Below, piece by piece: positions 38,991 through 49,680 of a DNA stretch of 64,000 bases. The notes below the pieces were generated by a model. That model was not told the DNA's origin and did not search any database. It worked only from the letters and a program-made list of their open reading frames with translations. This stretch comes from Darksidea phi (taxonomy: Eukaryota > Ascomycota > Dothideomycetes > Pleosporales > Lentitheciaceae), in contig JASJFT010000086.1 in NCBI GenBank assembly GCA_030770425.1, positions 117,334-181,333 of the forward strand. The letters are read 5' to 3'. Made by a program: the position numbers and the translations under genes. Within the stretch, counting starts at the first letter, position 1; each line of letters opens with the position of its first letter.

Positions 38991-40068
38991 CTACCAATTG
39001 CTCCTAACTAGGGAACTTGTCCTCTACGTTGCCTTTTGAGGACCCATTTCCTGACAACAGCGATGTTTACGCATGGGCCATTACCTTGCCACTAAACGCG
39101 ACGAAAGTGAGTACCTTCTAACTTGCAAGGGCCCCCGCCAGGGTGTCGCCCCACTCAGCTGACAACCCTGACAAGCTAGCCTCATTCGCTTCCTGGGAAA
39201 TAACTAGGGTAACCGCGCGTATTCTCCGCCCGCTGTGCCCGCCACTCAACAAACATCGATGCCAAAAACGACACGACCCCATGACTGCAGGAGAGTTCGT
39301 GCATACACCCTTGACCATATCTGAGGTACGGTTCCTCCCACATCGGACCGCATCCAAACAGGACATCATGTCTCATCAGCCATACTGTTCGTTGAAGAGT
39401 GGTCCGAGTCTTGCAGACAGTTGATGGGCACTTACGCATGCCCAGAGGTTTCCGCTTGGCCGAACTGCGAAGGTGAAATGGCCCCCAGGCAGTGTAACAC
39501 ACAAAACTGCCGCCTACACGAGGAAACTTCAGCCTGCTCGTCGGACCAATTTGCGCTGTTCTGCTGCCTTGGCGGGCGCGAAGCCAGACCCCGGCAGAAT
39601 GTGCCTCTAACTTATGCATATTGGCACCGTGCAGGCGCTTCAAGAAGCGATCCATGAACAACAGCTGGCGTTTGTACACCCCGAGTAGATTGCTGCTAAT
39701 TCGTTCGGAGACCGACTGCATGTTTTACTGCCGGTAAAAACAAGGAAAGTCCACACCACTTTCGATATGCGGAGGTACGTTCACGCCTTGCATATATGTA
39801 TGCAGTCATACGGACATCCAAATAGTTTCGCATGGTGGCAGAGGATTAGGCAGGTCACCAAGCTCCTAAAATGTGGCAACAATAGATGCCAGTCAAAGAG
39901 CGCGGAAGATACAGGTCATGATGGAAGTGCATGCAACTGATTCACCGGCAGATTGCTCTGTTGGGCCCGAAAATGCGGGATGACAATCAATTGAAACTCG
40001 AACGACCGCTTCTCATACATCCAACGTTTCAAACAGTACCCTACGACTGGAACAGACTGAACCATCAA
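38991..40068. other. GC-balanced island, left part: exon-like fragments only
   Basis: Normal base composition between two RIP blocks. On the plus strand, about 39010-39111 reads a protein-like stretch ending PLNATK, followed by a consensus donor GTGAGT. A possible acceptor at about 39174 opens a frame running to 39423. On the minus strand a 179-codon ORF overlaps it (39182-39721). Neither matches a family I recognise. Confidence 0.35.
39182..39721 (-). CDS. Unrecognised 179-aa ORF in the GC island
   Basis: Begins MQSVSERISSNLLGVYKRQ and stays open for 179 codons. Cys- and Arg-rich in the middle, with no signal peptide or recognisable domain. An alternative plus-strand exon model overlaps it, so at most one is real. 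Listed because it is the longest frame in the island; could be chance in GC-balanced DNA. Confidence 0.22.
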   Translation of the reverse strand: MQSVSERISSNLLGVYKRQLLFMDRFLKRLHGANMHKLEAHSAGVWLRARQGSRTAQIGPTSRLKFPRVGGSFVCYTAWGPFHLRSSAKRKPLGMRKCPSTVCKTRTTLQRTVWLMRHDVLFGCGPMWEEPYLRYGQGCMHELSCSHGVVSFLASMFVEWRAQRAENTRGYPSYFPGSE

Positions 40069-40676
40069 TCACATCTCACATTGGCCATTCCCAATCGAAC
40101 GATACCTTAGGATTGTTCCGTGCACCATTGGTAACAGAATTCGGGCTATTAGCCCACTCATGCAACCAGGGCGTCTGTCTTCTCGCTTCGGATACCCAGT
40201 ATTCGTAGAAAATGAAGCTCCGACTACGCCCCTTATGGTCAGCAATACTTCATCCCAAGGTTTGAGCTCCAGCTCTACCCATTTTTGGCGTCTTTACGCG
40301 ATGACTCTCGGGAGTGATTCATGGCCTGGGCTCTTATATGGGTGTGATAACCCATGTCCATGAGGCCGTATTCGGAATTCATCGTCGAGACGGTCGCAGT
40401 AGTCGGTAGCGTGCGGATTCTGTTACCAAACATAGTGCGCAGGCCTGTCATAGTGGGACGAGGAATCCTAAGCGACAGTCTTTGCCGCTTGGGTGGTGCC
40501 ATAGCATCCACTTCCATTATAGCATCGTCGCTGCCGGCCGAGTGTCGCTTGCGTAATCTGCGGAAATACGACTTTATCTTGTCCAAGACCTCGTTGGAGC
40601 CCACGAGCGTTGACTGATAGACGGGTATTGAACCCATTATTATGCCGATGCAAGACTCGGAATGTAGCCAGAACAC
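40069..40676 (-). pseudogene. Unrecognised gene in the GC island, apparently frameshifted
   Basis: The minus frame opens at 40676 (MFWLHSESCIG), carries a basic patch (APPKRQRLSLRIPRP) that could act as a nuclear-localisation signal, and stops at 40275. Right at the T5 run 40282-40286 (A5 on the coding strand) a second frame takes over, reading VELELKPWDEVLLTIRGVVG and onward to a TGA at 40069. A single-base length change in that homopolymer would join them into about 200 residues. It could also be an assembly error. No family recognised. Confidence 0.4.
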
Positions 40677-40719
40677 CTACCACGGGTAGTCAAGAGTACC
40701 GCGATAGTAGGTACCTACT

Positions 40720-42900
40720 AACTATATTATATATATATATTATTATTGTTTATTAATATATAGGGGTATAAAGCTAAAATCTAAAAATTATATAAATAGA
40801 TATAGCCCTCTACCCGAGTTATATAAAAGTATTAATCGTATTATTTTATATAATTTACGCGTTCGATAGTATAAATAGACGCGGTAGCCCTTTAGATATA
40901 TAATTATTATATACTACTTAGATCGTCTCGAAGGCCGAACGGTAGAACTACTAAGCCCTAATTAGGACTAGTAGCTATATAATATTTCTACGAAATAGCT
41001 AGATATTAAGAGCCTATATATAAGGATATAGAGTACTCTCTCTACTTCTTTCTTAAGCCTATCTTACTTCCTAAATATAAGATAACTTTCTATACTATCT
41101 TTATAAATTACTACTTTATTCTACTTTAGTCTATAGGTATATCTATATATAGTATTATTCTCTATAACGACGTTATTTAAGCCTATACCTACGCCTATAC
41201 CTAAGAATATCTAAACTATAAACTTAATAATATTATTAATTACGATTATATCTTTTAGAAGAAAGAATATAATAAGCTTATAATTATAAAGCTATAGCTT
41301 ATATATATAGAGGATTAGTTTATATATCTACTAAATATACTATAGATAGTATTTATAGATTTATTAACTTAGTATCTATTTAATATATATTAAGATAGAT
41401 AAGAATAATAAAAAGAACTTTCTTAAATAATAACTATTAAGATTAAACTAGCTTACTAAGAATCTTAGAATTTAATAGAATAATAAAGTAGTAAATTTTC
41501 TAAAGAGAGATCTCTAAATAAAGAAGAGTATAGAATATATAGTAAAGATACTTTAAGCTATTTATAAGTTTTAAAATATAAAGAAGATTAAAGAGATAAA
41601 GATAAAAGTAATAAAGTAATAAAAAATTAAAATAAAGAAGAAGTTAGTAATATAAAATAAGATGAATAAAGACTATTTAATTTATATATATAGATTTAAA
41701 AGATAGTAAAAAGAAAAAGAAAAATAGTTATTAATATTTTATAATAGTTACTTAGTATTAATATAATAAAAATAATTATAGTATACTAATTCTTTCTTAT
41801 ACTTAGTTACTTAATAAGATTAAATAAGAATATATAATAGCTTAAGCTATATATAATTTAAATTTATATAGTAAAAATATTATATCTATATCTTATATAT
41901 AATAATAGAGCTATAGAGCTATATAGAGTATTATTAATTATAAGATATTAATAAGATAATATTTTAAATATTAAGGCGCTAGATAAGAAATAATATATAA
42001 TATTAAACTATAGAGTCTAGTTAGAAGACTAATAATAGTAATAAGAAGTTAATATACTAATATTACTATCTATAATATAAAAATTATCTATAATAATACT
42101 AGTATTCTACTTATTATATCTATCTTTTATTCTTAGCTATCTTTCTTATTATATCTATCTCTTATTCTTAACTAGCTTTTTTATATCTATCTTTTATTCT
42201 TAGCTAGTCTTTTTACTCTATCTATTTCTTATCCTTAGCTAGCTTTCTTACTATATATTCTTAGTCTTCTAGTAATAATAAGAGTAGTAGTATTAATATT
42301 TATTAATTATATATCTTTACTAATAATCGTTTATCTAATTCTTTAAAAGAATCCTTAGTAGAAGATAAAGTATATAGACTATTTAAGTATAGTACTCTAA
42401 ATCTTTTAAATATTATAGTAGAGTATTTTTATTATTATAGATAAAAGATATTATTAATAAAACTTCTTAATTATAATAACTACTAGTATAAAACTTACTA
42501 TATATTAGATATATTTAAGAAAATAAATAATAAAATTCTTATATAGCTATTAGTAGTTATTTATAATATATTTCTATCTAAAGTTCTATATAATAAGAAT
42601 AGATATTTCGTTTAAAGATAGCTATATTATTTATATAAACTAGAGAAAAAGCTTATATAAAGAAGATAATTAAGAAAAAAGAAATTAATCTTCTTAATAA
42701 ACTATTAAAAGAGCGAATATCTAATATAAAAGATTTTAATATATAGTTAAAATTTTAATACTAATCTTTAAATATATATAGTTTATTATTAAGTAGAAAT
42801 ACTTCTTTATAATAGTATAGTTACGTAAGATAGCTTTTTTTTTAAAAAAAATAAAGAGAAAAAATATATAAAAGATAGAGCTAGAATCTATAATAGATAT
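40720..42900. repeat. RIP-mutated dispersed-repeat mosaic
   Basis: 40755-41010 resembles 4645-4850 and 41030-41160 resembles about 5160-5300, both direct. 41210-41860 is an inverted relative of the DNA on both sides of E1, with one uninterrupted GTAGA (minus strand, 41327-41331). 41880-42540 resembles 63405-64000, direct. A minisatellite lies at about 42110-42260. No gene. Confidence 0.6.
42110..42260. repeat. About 33-bp minisatellite
   Basis: Four to five degenerate units built on TATCTATCTTTTATTCTTAG and GCTAGCTTTCTTAC-like segments. The related region near 63615-63750 has dispersed units of the same type. Confidence 0.55.
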
Positions 42901-42904
42901 AACG

Positions 42905-43322
42905 TATTTACTAAGTAAGTCGTCTACCTAAGTAGGTTACCTACCTTAAAATATACCAAAAATCCCGAATTTCAATCTTAAATATCTTAACAACTACTTT
43001 ATAATAATTTCTAGAAATTTAAATATAAGCTCTTATATATATAATATAGTACTTGTTAAAATATTAGATCGTATAGCCTAGAAGTTATAGAGATATAGAG
43101 TTTAGAGGCTAAAAAGTTAACTATTTCTAAATATTACTATAACTACTAGGCTGTACGATCTAATATTTTAATAAGTACTATATTATATATATAAAAGGTT
43201 ATATTCAAATTTCTAGAAATTATTATAAAGTAGTTATTGAGATATTTAAGATTAAAATTCGGGATTTTTAGTATATTTTAAGGTAAGCGACCTACTTAGG
43301 TAGGCGACTTACTTAGTAAATA
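42905..43322. mobile_element. MITE-1: foldback element with about 200-bp arms
   Basis: Almost palindromic: the left arm from TATTTACTAAGTAAGTCG pairs with the right arm ending CGACTTACTTAGTAAATA. The arms contain CTTAAAATATAC and AATTTCTAGAAATTT. TA dinucleotides at both ends (42905-42906, 43321-43322) fit a Tc1/mariner-type TA duplication. It keeps several CA and TG dinucleotides (CAAAAATCC, TTTCAATC, GGCTGTACG) unlike its surroundings. No coding capacity. Confidence 0.75.
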
Positions 43323-43326
43323 CGTT

Positions 43327-44867
43327 AATATAAATAATAGTATAAAAGATAAAGAATTTAATATTATCGATACGTTTAACTATTTATATATAATATTAAT
43401 AAATTAAAAGTTATTATTATTATATAATTACTATATATTATATAAGATATTAAAATATTAAAATATAATAAAATAATTAAAATTATAAATAATATAGCTA
43501 GCTTAGAAGCTAATATAATATTATATTAAGTAATAGTCTAAGCTTTTAAAAAAGAAAAAAGACTTTTTATTAAATAGTCTATAGTTTAATTAAAATAGAC
43601 TATAGAGGTTTAATTAAATTAATAGCTAGATTAGTATACGTATATATAAAATAGAAATAATAAAATAACTTAATTTAAATAATAATTTATAATATTCTAA
43701 AGAGACTTTAGATAGAAGTCTCTTTTATCTAAAAAAAATCGTATAAAGCTCCGTACGTAGCGAATTATTAAGAAGATAATTTATATATATAAATCTCGTA
43801 TAATTATATATAATTAAACGTACGAGGTTTAATACTAGAACTTAATAAATAAGTACTAGTAATTTTTTCTTTTTTAATACTAATATTCTATCTAAACTTT
43901 CTATATAAGCTTTAGTCTTATCTTTTTCTATTTTATATTTATACGAAACTAATTATTAACCTTATCTACTAACGTTATATCTATTAATAATAGCTATTAG
44001 TCCTCTTAACGACGTAATTAAGTTATTAACGAATTAGATATAACCTTAGTTAGATCTAATCGCTAGATATTTACTAATTTATTTATTAGTAGGGCTTTAT
44101 AAACGAAGTTAATATAACTTTTCTTTATATAAAGAAGAAATTTATTTATAATATATTATATAATATTATATAATAGAATTCTAATTACTAGTTTAACTAA
44201 TTATAAAACGATAAACGTTTACCTATAGATTAGAATTAAATAATTAAGTATTTATATAAGAGGTAATAAGAATAGTTTTATAATACCCCTTTTTATATAA
44301 AAAAAAAGTAAAAAGTAGAATTAAATTATATAAAAAAGAGTAGTTTATAGGTCGTATTTCTATTTATAATAAGTAAATAGTTTAAAAAATTAAGTAAACG
44401 AATCGAGGATAATAAATAAATAAACCGAGAATAGTAAGTAAATAGATTAAAATAGATAATAGATATAAATAGAGAGCTAATCTTTCTTTTTATAACTTTT
44501 CTTTTTTAAATCTAAATCTTATTATTCTTTATATAGTTTATTTCTTTAAATTTAACTTCTCTTTCTTTTTATACGAATACTAATTCTTAGTAAAACTTTA
44601 AAAATCTTAAATTCGAAACTTTTTTATATAAAATAGTCCTTATCCCTACTTAAACTACTAGTACTATTAATATAAATATCTTTTCTCTTTTTTATATAAA
44701 GAGTTTTAATATTTTATAGAATAAAGAGAGAGTTATAGTAGTAATATTCTTATATAATATTAAGTTATAAATAATCTTAAATATAAATATTTAAGAGTTT
44801 ATTATAAAAATTATATAAAAAAAGAGATACTTTTATATAGTACTTATATAGTTATAGTACGACTTCT
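43327..44867. repeat. AT-rich repeats between the two MITEs
   Basis: Contains one copy of the R2 family (about 43569-43859) and otherwise featureless AT-rich sequence free of CA and TG. No gene seen. Confidence 0.5.
43569..43859 (+). repeat. R2 dispersed repeat, copy in block 2
   Basis: About 290 bp starting near TAGTCTATAGTTTAATTAAA and ending near AACTTAATAAATAAG. Related copies lie at about 47129-47413 (+), 62959-63234 (+) and 4855-5158 (-). No coding trace or clear terminal repeats. Confidence 0.6.
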
Positions 44868-45299
44868 AGTAATATATTTTATAAGCGAGCTATTAGTATA
44901 AGTAAGCTATTAATCCTAAAATATATCTAAAAACCAAAATTTAAATCTTAAATATCTTAATAACTACCTTATAATAATTTCTAAAAATATAAATATAAGC
45001 TTTTATAGATATAATATAGTACTTATTAAAATATTAGAGTATATAGCCTAGTAGTTACTAGAATATTTAGAAATATCTTACTTTTTAGCCTCTAAACTCT
45101 ATATCTCTATAACTACTAAGTTATATACTCTAATATTTTAAAAACTACTATATTATATCTATAAGAGCTTATATTTAAATTTTTAGAAATTATTATAAAG
45201 TAGTTATTAAGATATCTAAGATTTAAATTTAGGTTTTTAGGTATATTTTAGGGTTAATAGCTCGCTTATACTAATAGCTCGCTTATAAAATATATTACT
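44868..45299. mobile_element. MITE-2: foldback element related to MITE-1
   Basis: The left arm starting AGTAATATATTTTATAAGCG pairs with the right arm ending CGCTTATAAAATATATTACT. The inner part of each arm resembles MITE-1 (AAATATCTTAATAACTAC, AATATAGTACTTATTAAAAT). The outermost part instead has a doubled ATAAGCGAGCTATTA-type unit. More heavily RIP-mutated than MITE-1. Confidence 0.7.
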
Positions 45300-47128
45300 T
45301 TTTATTAGAAGTAATATAGTTATATAATAAAGGGCTCTAAGCCCTTTATTAAATACTATATAATATTTAGCTTTTAGAATAATATCTATACTTTATATAT
45401 ATAATAGTTATATAAAATTTAATATAACTATTATAACTAGTAGATATAAGTATTAGAAAGAAGGGAAAGAAGAAATAGAAGAAGATAAAAAAAAATAAAA
45501 GAGAATAAAGAAAATAATTTCTTTTATTTTTCCTTTATTTTTCTTTTATAATTAATTAAAATAGATAGAAAAAGTTTATACTTTTCTTTAAGAATAAATA
45601 TACTTCGTACTATCTATAATAATAAAGAAAAGATAGAAGAAAAATAGCGAGGTATAAAAGTTAAAGTTATTTATATAAAAGAGAGATTTTTATATAATTA
45701 TAAAGTAGGGACTACTTTTTATTATTAAAGAGAAGAAATATTATTATATAAAGATTTAGGTATTTACTAAAAAGGTTAAAAATTCTATTAAATATTTTAA
45801 AGAATAAAAGAAGAAGAAAAAAAAGAAGAATTTTATTAGAAGTTCTTATTATTTTTAGAACTTAGTTCTCTTTTAGTATTATTATACGCGTTACTAGTTA
45901 ATATTAAAAATAGTTAATATAGTAACTATATAGATAGAATAGAGGCTAAAGTTCTTTATATAGAAGAGAAAGATTTATATAATAGATTAGTTAAGATTAC
46001 TTTATACTATTTTAAGATAATATTATATAAAGATCCGAGTATATATTTTAAAGACTAAGAATTCTAGTAGGTATTCTAGAGAGAAGAAGAAGAAGAGAAA
46101 GAATCTTATTTAATATCCTTCTTATTCTTCTTAAAGCTAGATTTCCTCTTAGTAATATTATACGAGATATAGACTAGAAGTCTTTAAGATCTTAACTTAA
46201 TACTTTTAATACTAAAGTTCTAATATATAATATTATATAATCTTTATAATTAAGTAGTCTTAAAATTTAATATAGAGAATATATCTTATTCTTAAAAAAG
46301 ACTCTTAAGCTCTTTCTTAAATACGCGATTAATATAGTTCTAATAATTAATAGTCTAGTCTTAAAAGTCTTTAAAAAAGAATTATATAAAAATTTAGTCT
46401 ATTATACTTATTATATATAGGTTAGTAAGTATATATCTAATAAATAAATTTAGTTAGATAATATCTTCTTCTAAGTTAATAGTAATATTATTAAGATTAA
46501 TCTTATTACTCTAATATTAAGAATTAACTTCTCTCTTTAGTATCTTTATTAAAGAATATATATTCTAAGAGTATTTATTATATAGAATATTATTTATTTT
46601 AATTATTAATCTATTCTTTTTTATACGTATCGATGGTAATAGTAAAGAATAGATAGCTCGTTTTATTATTATAGTTTATTCGATTAATATTACTTTTATA
46701 TTTATATAATAGTTAAGGATAAGAATAAATAGATAAATTATAAGCTTATATTTATACGATAATAGTTAAAATAAAGAGGAAGAGAGAGGTTACTATTATA
46801 TTTATATAATATAGGTCGATATAGTAGTTATACTATTACGTACTTATTATATAGAAGTAGATAATATTTTCGTTAATTTATTAGCTATCTATCTTTATAT
46901 AAAAGAAGTTAATCTTCTTTTCTATATAAATATATAAGATAGAGTTAATATATAGTACTTATTAACTTTATCTCTACTTTCTATATAGAATAGATATAAA
47001 ATAGAGTTTAAGATAGTCTAGAAGATCTTTATCTTTACTCTTACTAATTTATAATCTTACTATATAAGGTAGAAGCTTATTATAGTAATTTAGTAACTTT
47101 TATCGTATAGTTTAATTACTAATTAGTA
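45300..47128. repeat. AT-rich, CA/TG-depleted DNA
   Basis: Purine-rich and pyrimidine-rich patches (about 45470-45550, 45800-45840). No open frame, LTR pair or recognisable transposon domain found by eye. Presumably decayed repeats. Confidence 0.4.
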
Positions 47129-47413
47129 TTAAATAATCTATAATTTAATCAAAATAGACTATAGAGGTTTAACTAAGTTAATAACTAGATTAGTATATAT
47201 ATATATAAAATAGAAATAATAAAATAACTTAATTTAAATAATAATTTATAATATTCTAAAGAAATTCTAAATAGAAGTCTCTTTTATCTAAAAGAATTAT
47301 ACGAAGCTTTATATATAGCGAATTACTAAGAAGATAATCTATATATATAAATTCTACGTAATCGTATATAATTAAACGTATAAGATTTAATACTAGAACT
47401 TAGTAAACGAATA
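47129..47413 (+). repeat. R2 dispersed repeat, copy nearest the P450 gene
   Basis: Same family as 43569-43859, starting near AATCTATAATTTAATC. Followed by AT-rich DNA with a (TTA)n run at about 47588-47614 up to the P450 stop codon. Confidence 0.6.
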
Positions 47414-47802
47414 CTTTTATTATATAAATTTAAATTAAATAGAAATAAATATCTCTTCTATTTAAGAACTTTATAGAATTTATAATAATTCATAATTATA
47501 AGCTAGATATAATATCTACTTATATAGTTAAGAAATATTAAAGTATATAAATAATATATAAATATTTTTATTTAGAGAATAAGTTATTATTATTATTATT
47601 ATTATTATTATATTAAATAACTTATTAAAGATCTTAAAATAAAATCTAAGTAGATTTCTTTTATATTTAAATACTTTAATTATATCTATTTTTAGCGACT
47701 AAAGTTTATATTAGTTAAATTTTTAATAAAATTAAATATTATCTTAAAAGATTAATACTTTTCTTTTAATAAAATATAACCTTAGCGTAAAAAATTATAG
47801 AA

Positions 47803-49680
47803 CTAGATATCCTTCCTTCTTCTTAGCCGTATACTCGTAGTCTTAAGCGGCGTCTGAATCCATAATGCCCTAAATTTAGGGGGCTTCACCTCTATAAACT
47901 CAACCTCATACTCCAACAGCATTTGCGCAATCACAATCTTCAACACATGCATGGCAAAGAACCTTCCAGGGCACGCATGTCTTCCAAACCCAAACCCAGT
48001 GAACTTGTAGTCGGATTTGATCTCCTCGTCTGACACACCCCCGTTCTCGATTTTCTGTTGAGCTTTTAGAGTTTGCTCGGTGACGTGGCAACGTTTTCCT
48101 TGGACTTGGGCGGGCTCGCAGGAGCGGAAGGGGTGGTATTCGTGGGGTTTTATGTGGATGCCTGGGTCGAGGTGGATGGCTTCGACGGGGGTGACGATGG
48201 AGATGCCTTGGGGGATTCGGGTTCCTCCAGGCATTTCGGCACCACCGGGGTCAGTGAGCTGTTCGAGTTTGTTAGCAATCTCTTTTTATCAAGTGGATGT
48301 TCAGGAATGAGAGATTTACACGGCGAGGTAACCCTAAGATTGAGGTAGGCGACAGGCGCATCGACTCCCTAATCGCGGAATCGAGAAGAGGTAACTTCAA
48401 TAGCGTATCCTTCGTCCATTGTCCACTAGTAGAGGCTAGTGCTTCAGCAACTTCCTCTCGCAAATCTTCTACGATGCCAGCAGAAGGATCTGTGCAAAAG
48501 ATGTCGAGGATCGTGTTTGCCGCTACAAGTCCCGTTGTGTGAATCGAGGCGAAATTCAGGAGCAAAATGCGATGTGCAATCTGGTAGGCGTCTCGACTTT
48601 TTTGGTCCTCCATTTTGTAGCTGTCTTCAATGGCCCACTGTATCGCGTCTTTCTATTCGTTTTATCAGTCGTATTTCCCATTTGGAAAAGTAGGGAGGCA
48701 CTGACCGGAAATTCAATATCCGTGGAAGGGGACTTTCTATACTCATTGTACTGTCTCATGCGTTCTTCCACCACCGGCTGCAGATGATGCATGCACTTCG
48801 CTCGAGCCTTGCGGCCATAGATAGCAACGCCCTTTCCAGCGACTGGACGCAGCCATTCCGGCAGCGTATTGATCAAAAATCCACTAGCAAAGACAAAAGC
48901 ACCATGGAACTGCATAGGTTCCATGAATCCAGGATTTTGGCCTGCGTCGGGTGAGTAAACCTCGTGGCATGGAAATACTTAGCATAGTAGGATGTTACTC
49001 ACACAGCTCATCACCAACATAGACAACATTCATCGATCTCGCAATCACATTCGCAACTGATGAACTCAACGTAACACTCCTCCACTCCTCAGAAATCCCC
49101 CAATTCTTTTCCAACCCCAGCGCGCTTTGCTTTGCCATACCCGGTGTGAGCTCGCCCAGAGCTTTCGGGAGCTGGGCTCCGAGGATTTTGGTGTGGAAAG
49201 GCTGATGTAGGATGTCGAGATCTTCGACAGTGTATTGCGCTTGGATCACGGTCAGTTGGGAGGAGAGCGTGTCAAGTTTGGTGTCTGGTAGACCGTAGAG
49301 TCGTTTGAGCTGTGTTGGAGGCACGACAACGAAACCGCCCATGTCGAAGCTTGGGATTGTGAAGGTGGCGCCTTTGCGAGAGTACTGTGGTTCATTGTTA
49401 AAAAAAAAAGCTTGGACGGAGTTGTTGCAGACTTAAGGTAGATTACCTCTTTGTATCCTTCATCCACAATATCCTTCGTCTTGGAAATCGATCGCACCGT
49501 CGCGCGAAACCATCGGAACCATCCACCTTTAGGTCCCGGCAGCGGATGCGTCCTCCAAAAAGTCTGATGTGCCGTTTCTTCAGACTTGACATACAGCAAG
49601 CTCAAGAACAATGCCGCTAGCATGGCAAAGAGCTTCGCGCTCATGTTATTGAACAGCGTTAAGTCTCCTACGGAATCCAT
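47803..49680 (-). CDS. Cytochrome P450 monooxygenase (CYP68-like type), five exons
   Basis: Exons on the minus strand: 49447-49680, 49003-49384, 48706-48941, 48320-48652, 47803-48258. All have GT..AG borders and consistent phase, giving about 546 aa, a normal P450 length. A membrane anchor lies near residues 15-31 (KLFAMLAALFLSLLYV). DAIQWAIEDS precedes the I helix (ASIHTTGLVAANT). The K-helix ExxR is in AIRESMR. The heme loop FGFGRHACPGRFFA supplies the Cys ligand. It resembles fungal secondary-metabolism P450s related to ent-kaurene oxidase types; substrate unknown. An ATG at residue 13 is an alternative start. The last roughly 50 bp lack CA and TG, so RIP may have touched the C-terminus. 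Confidence 0.9.
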
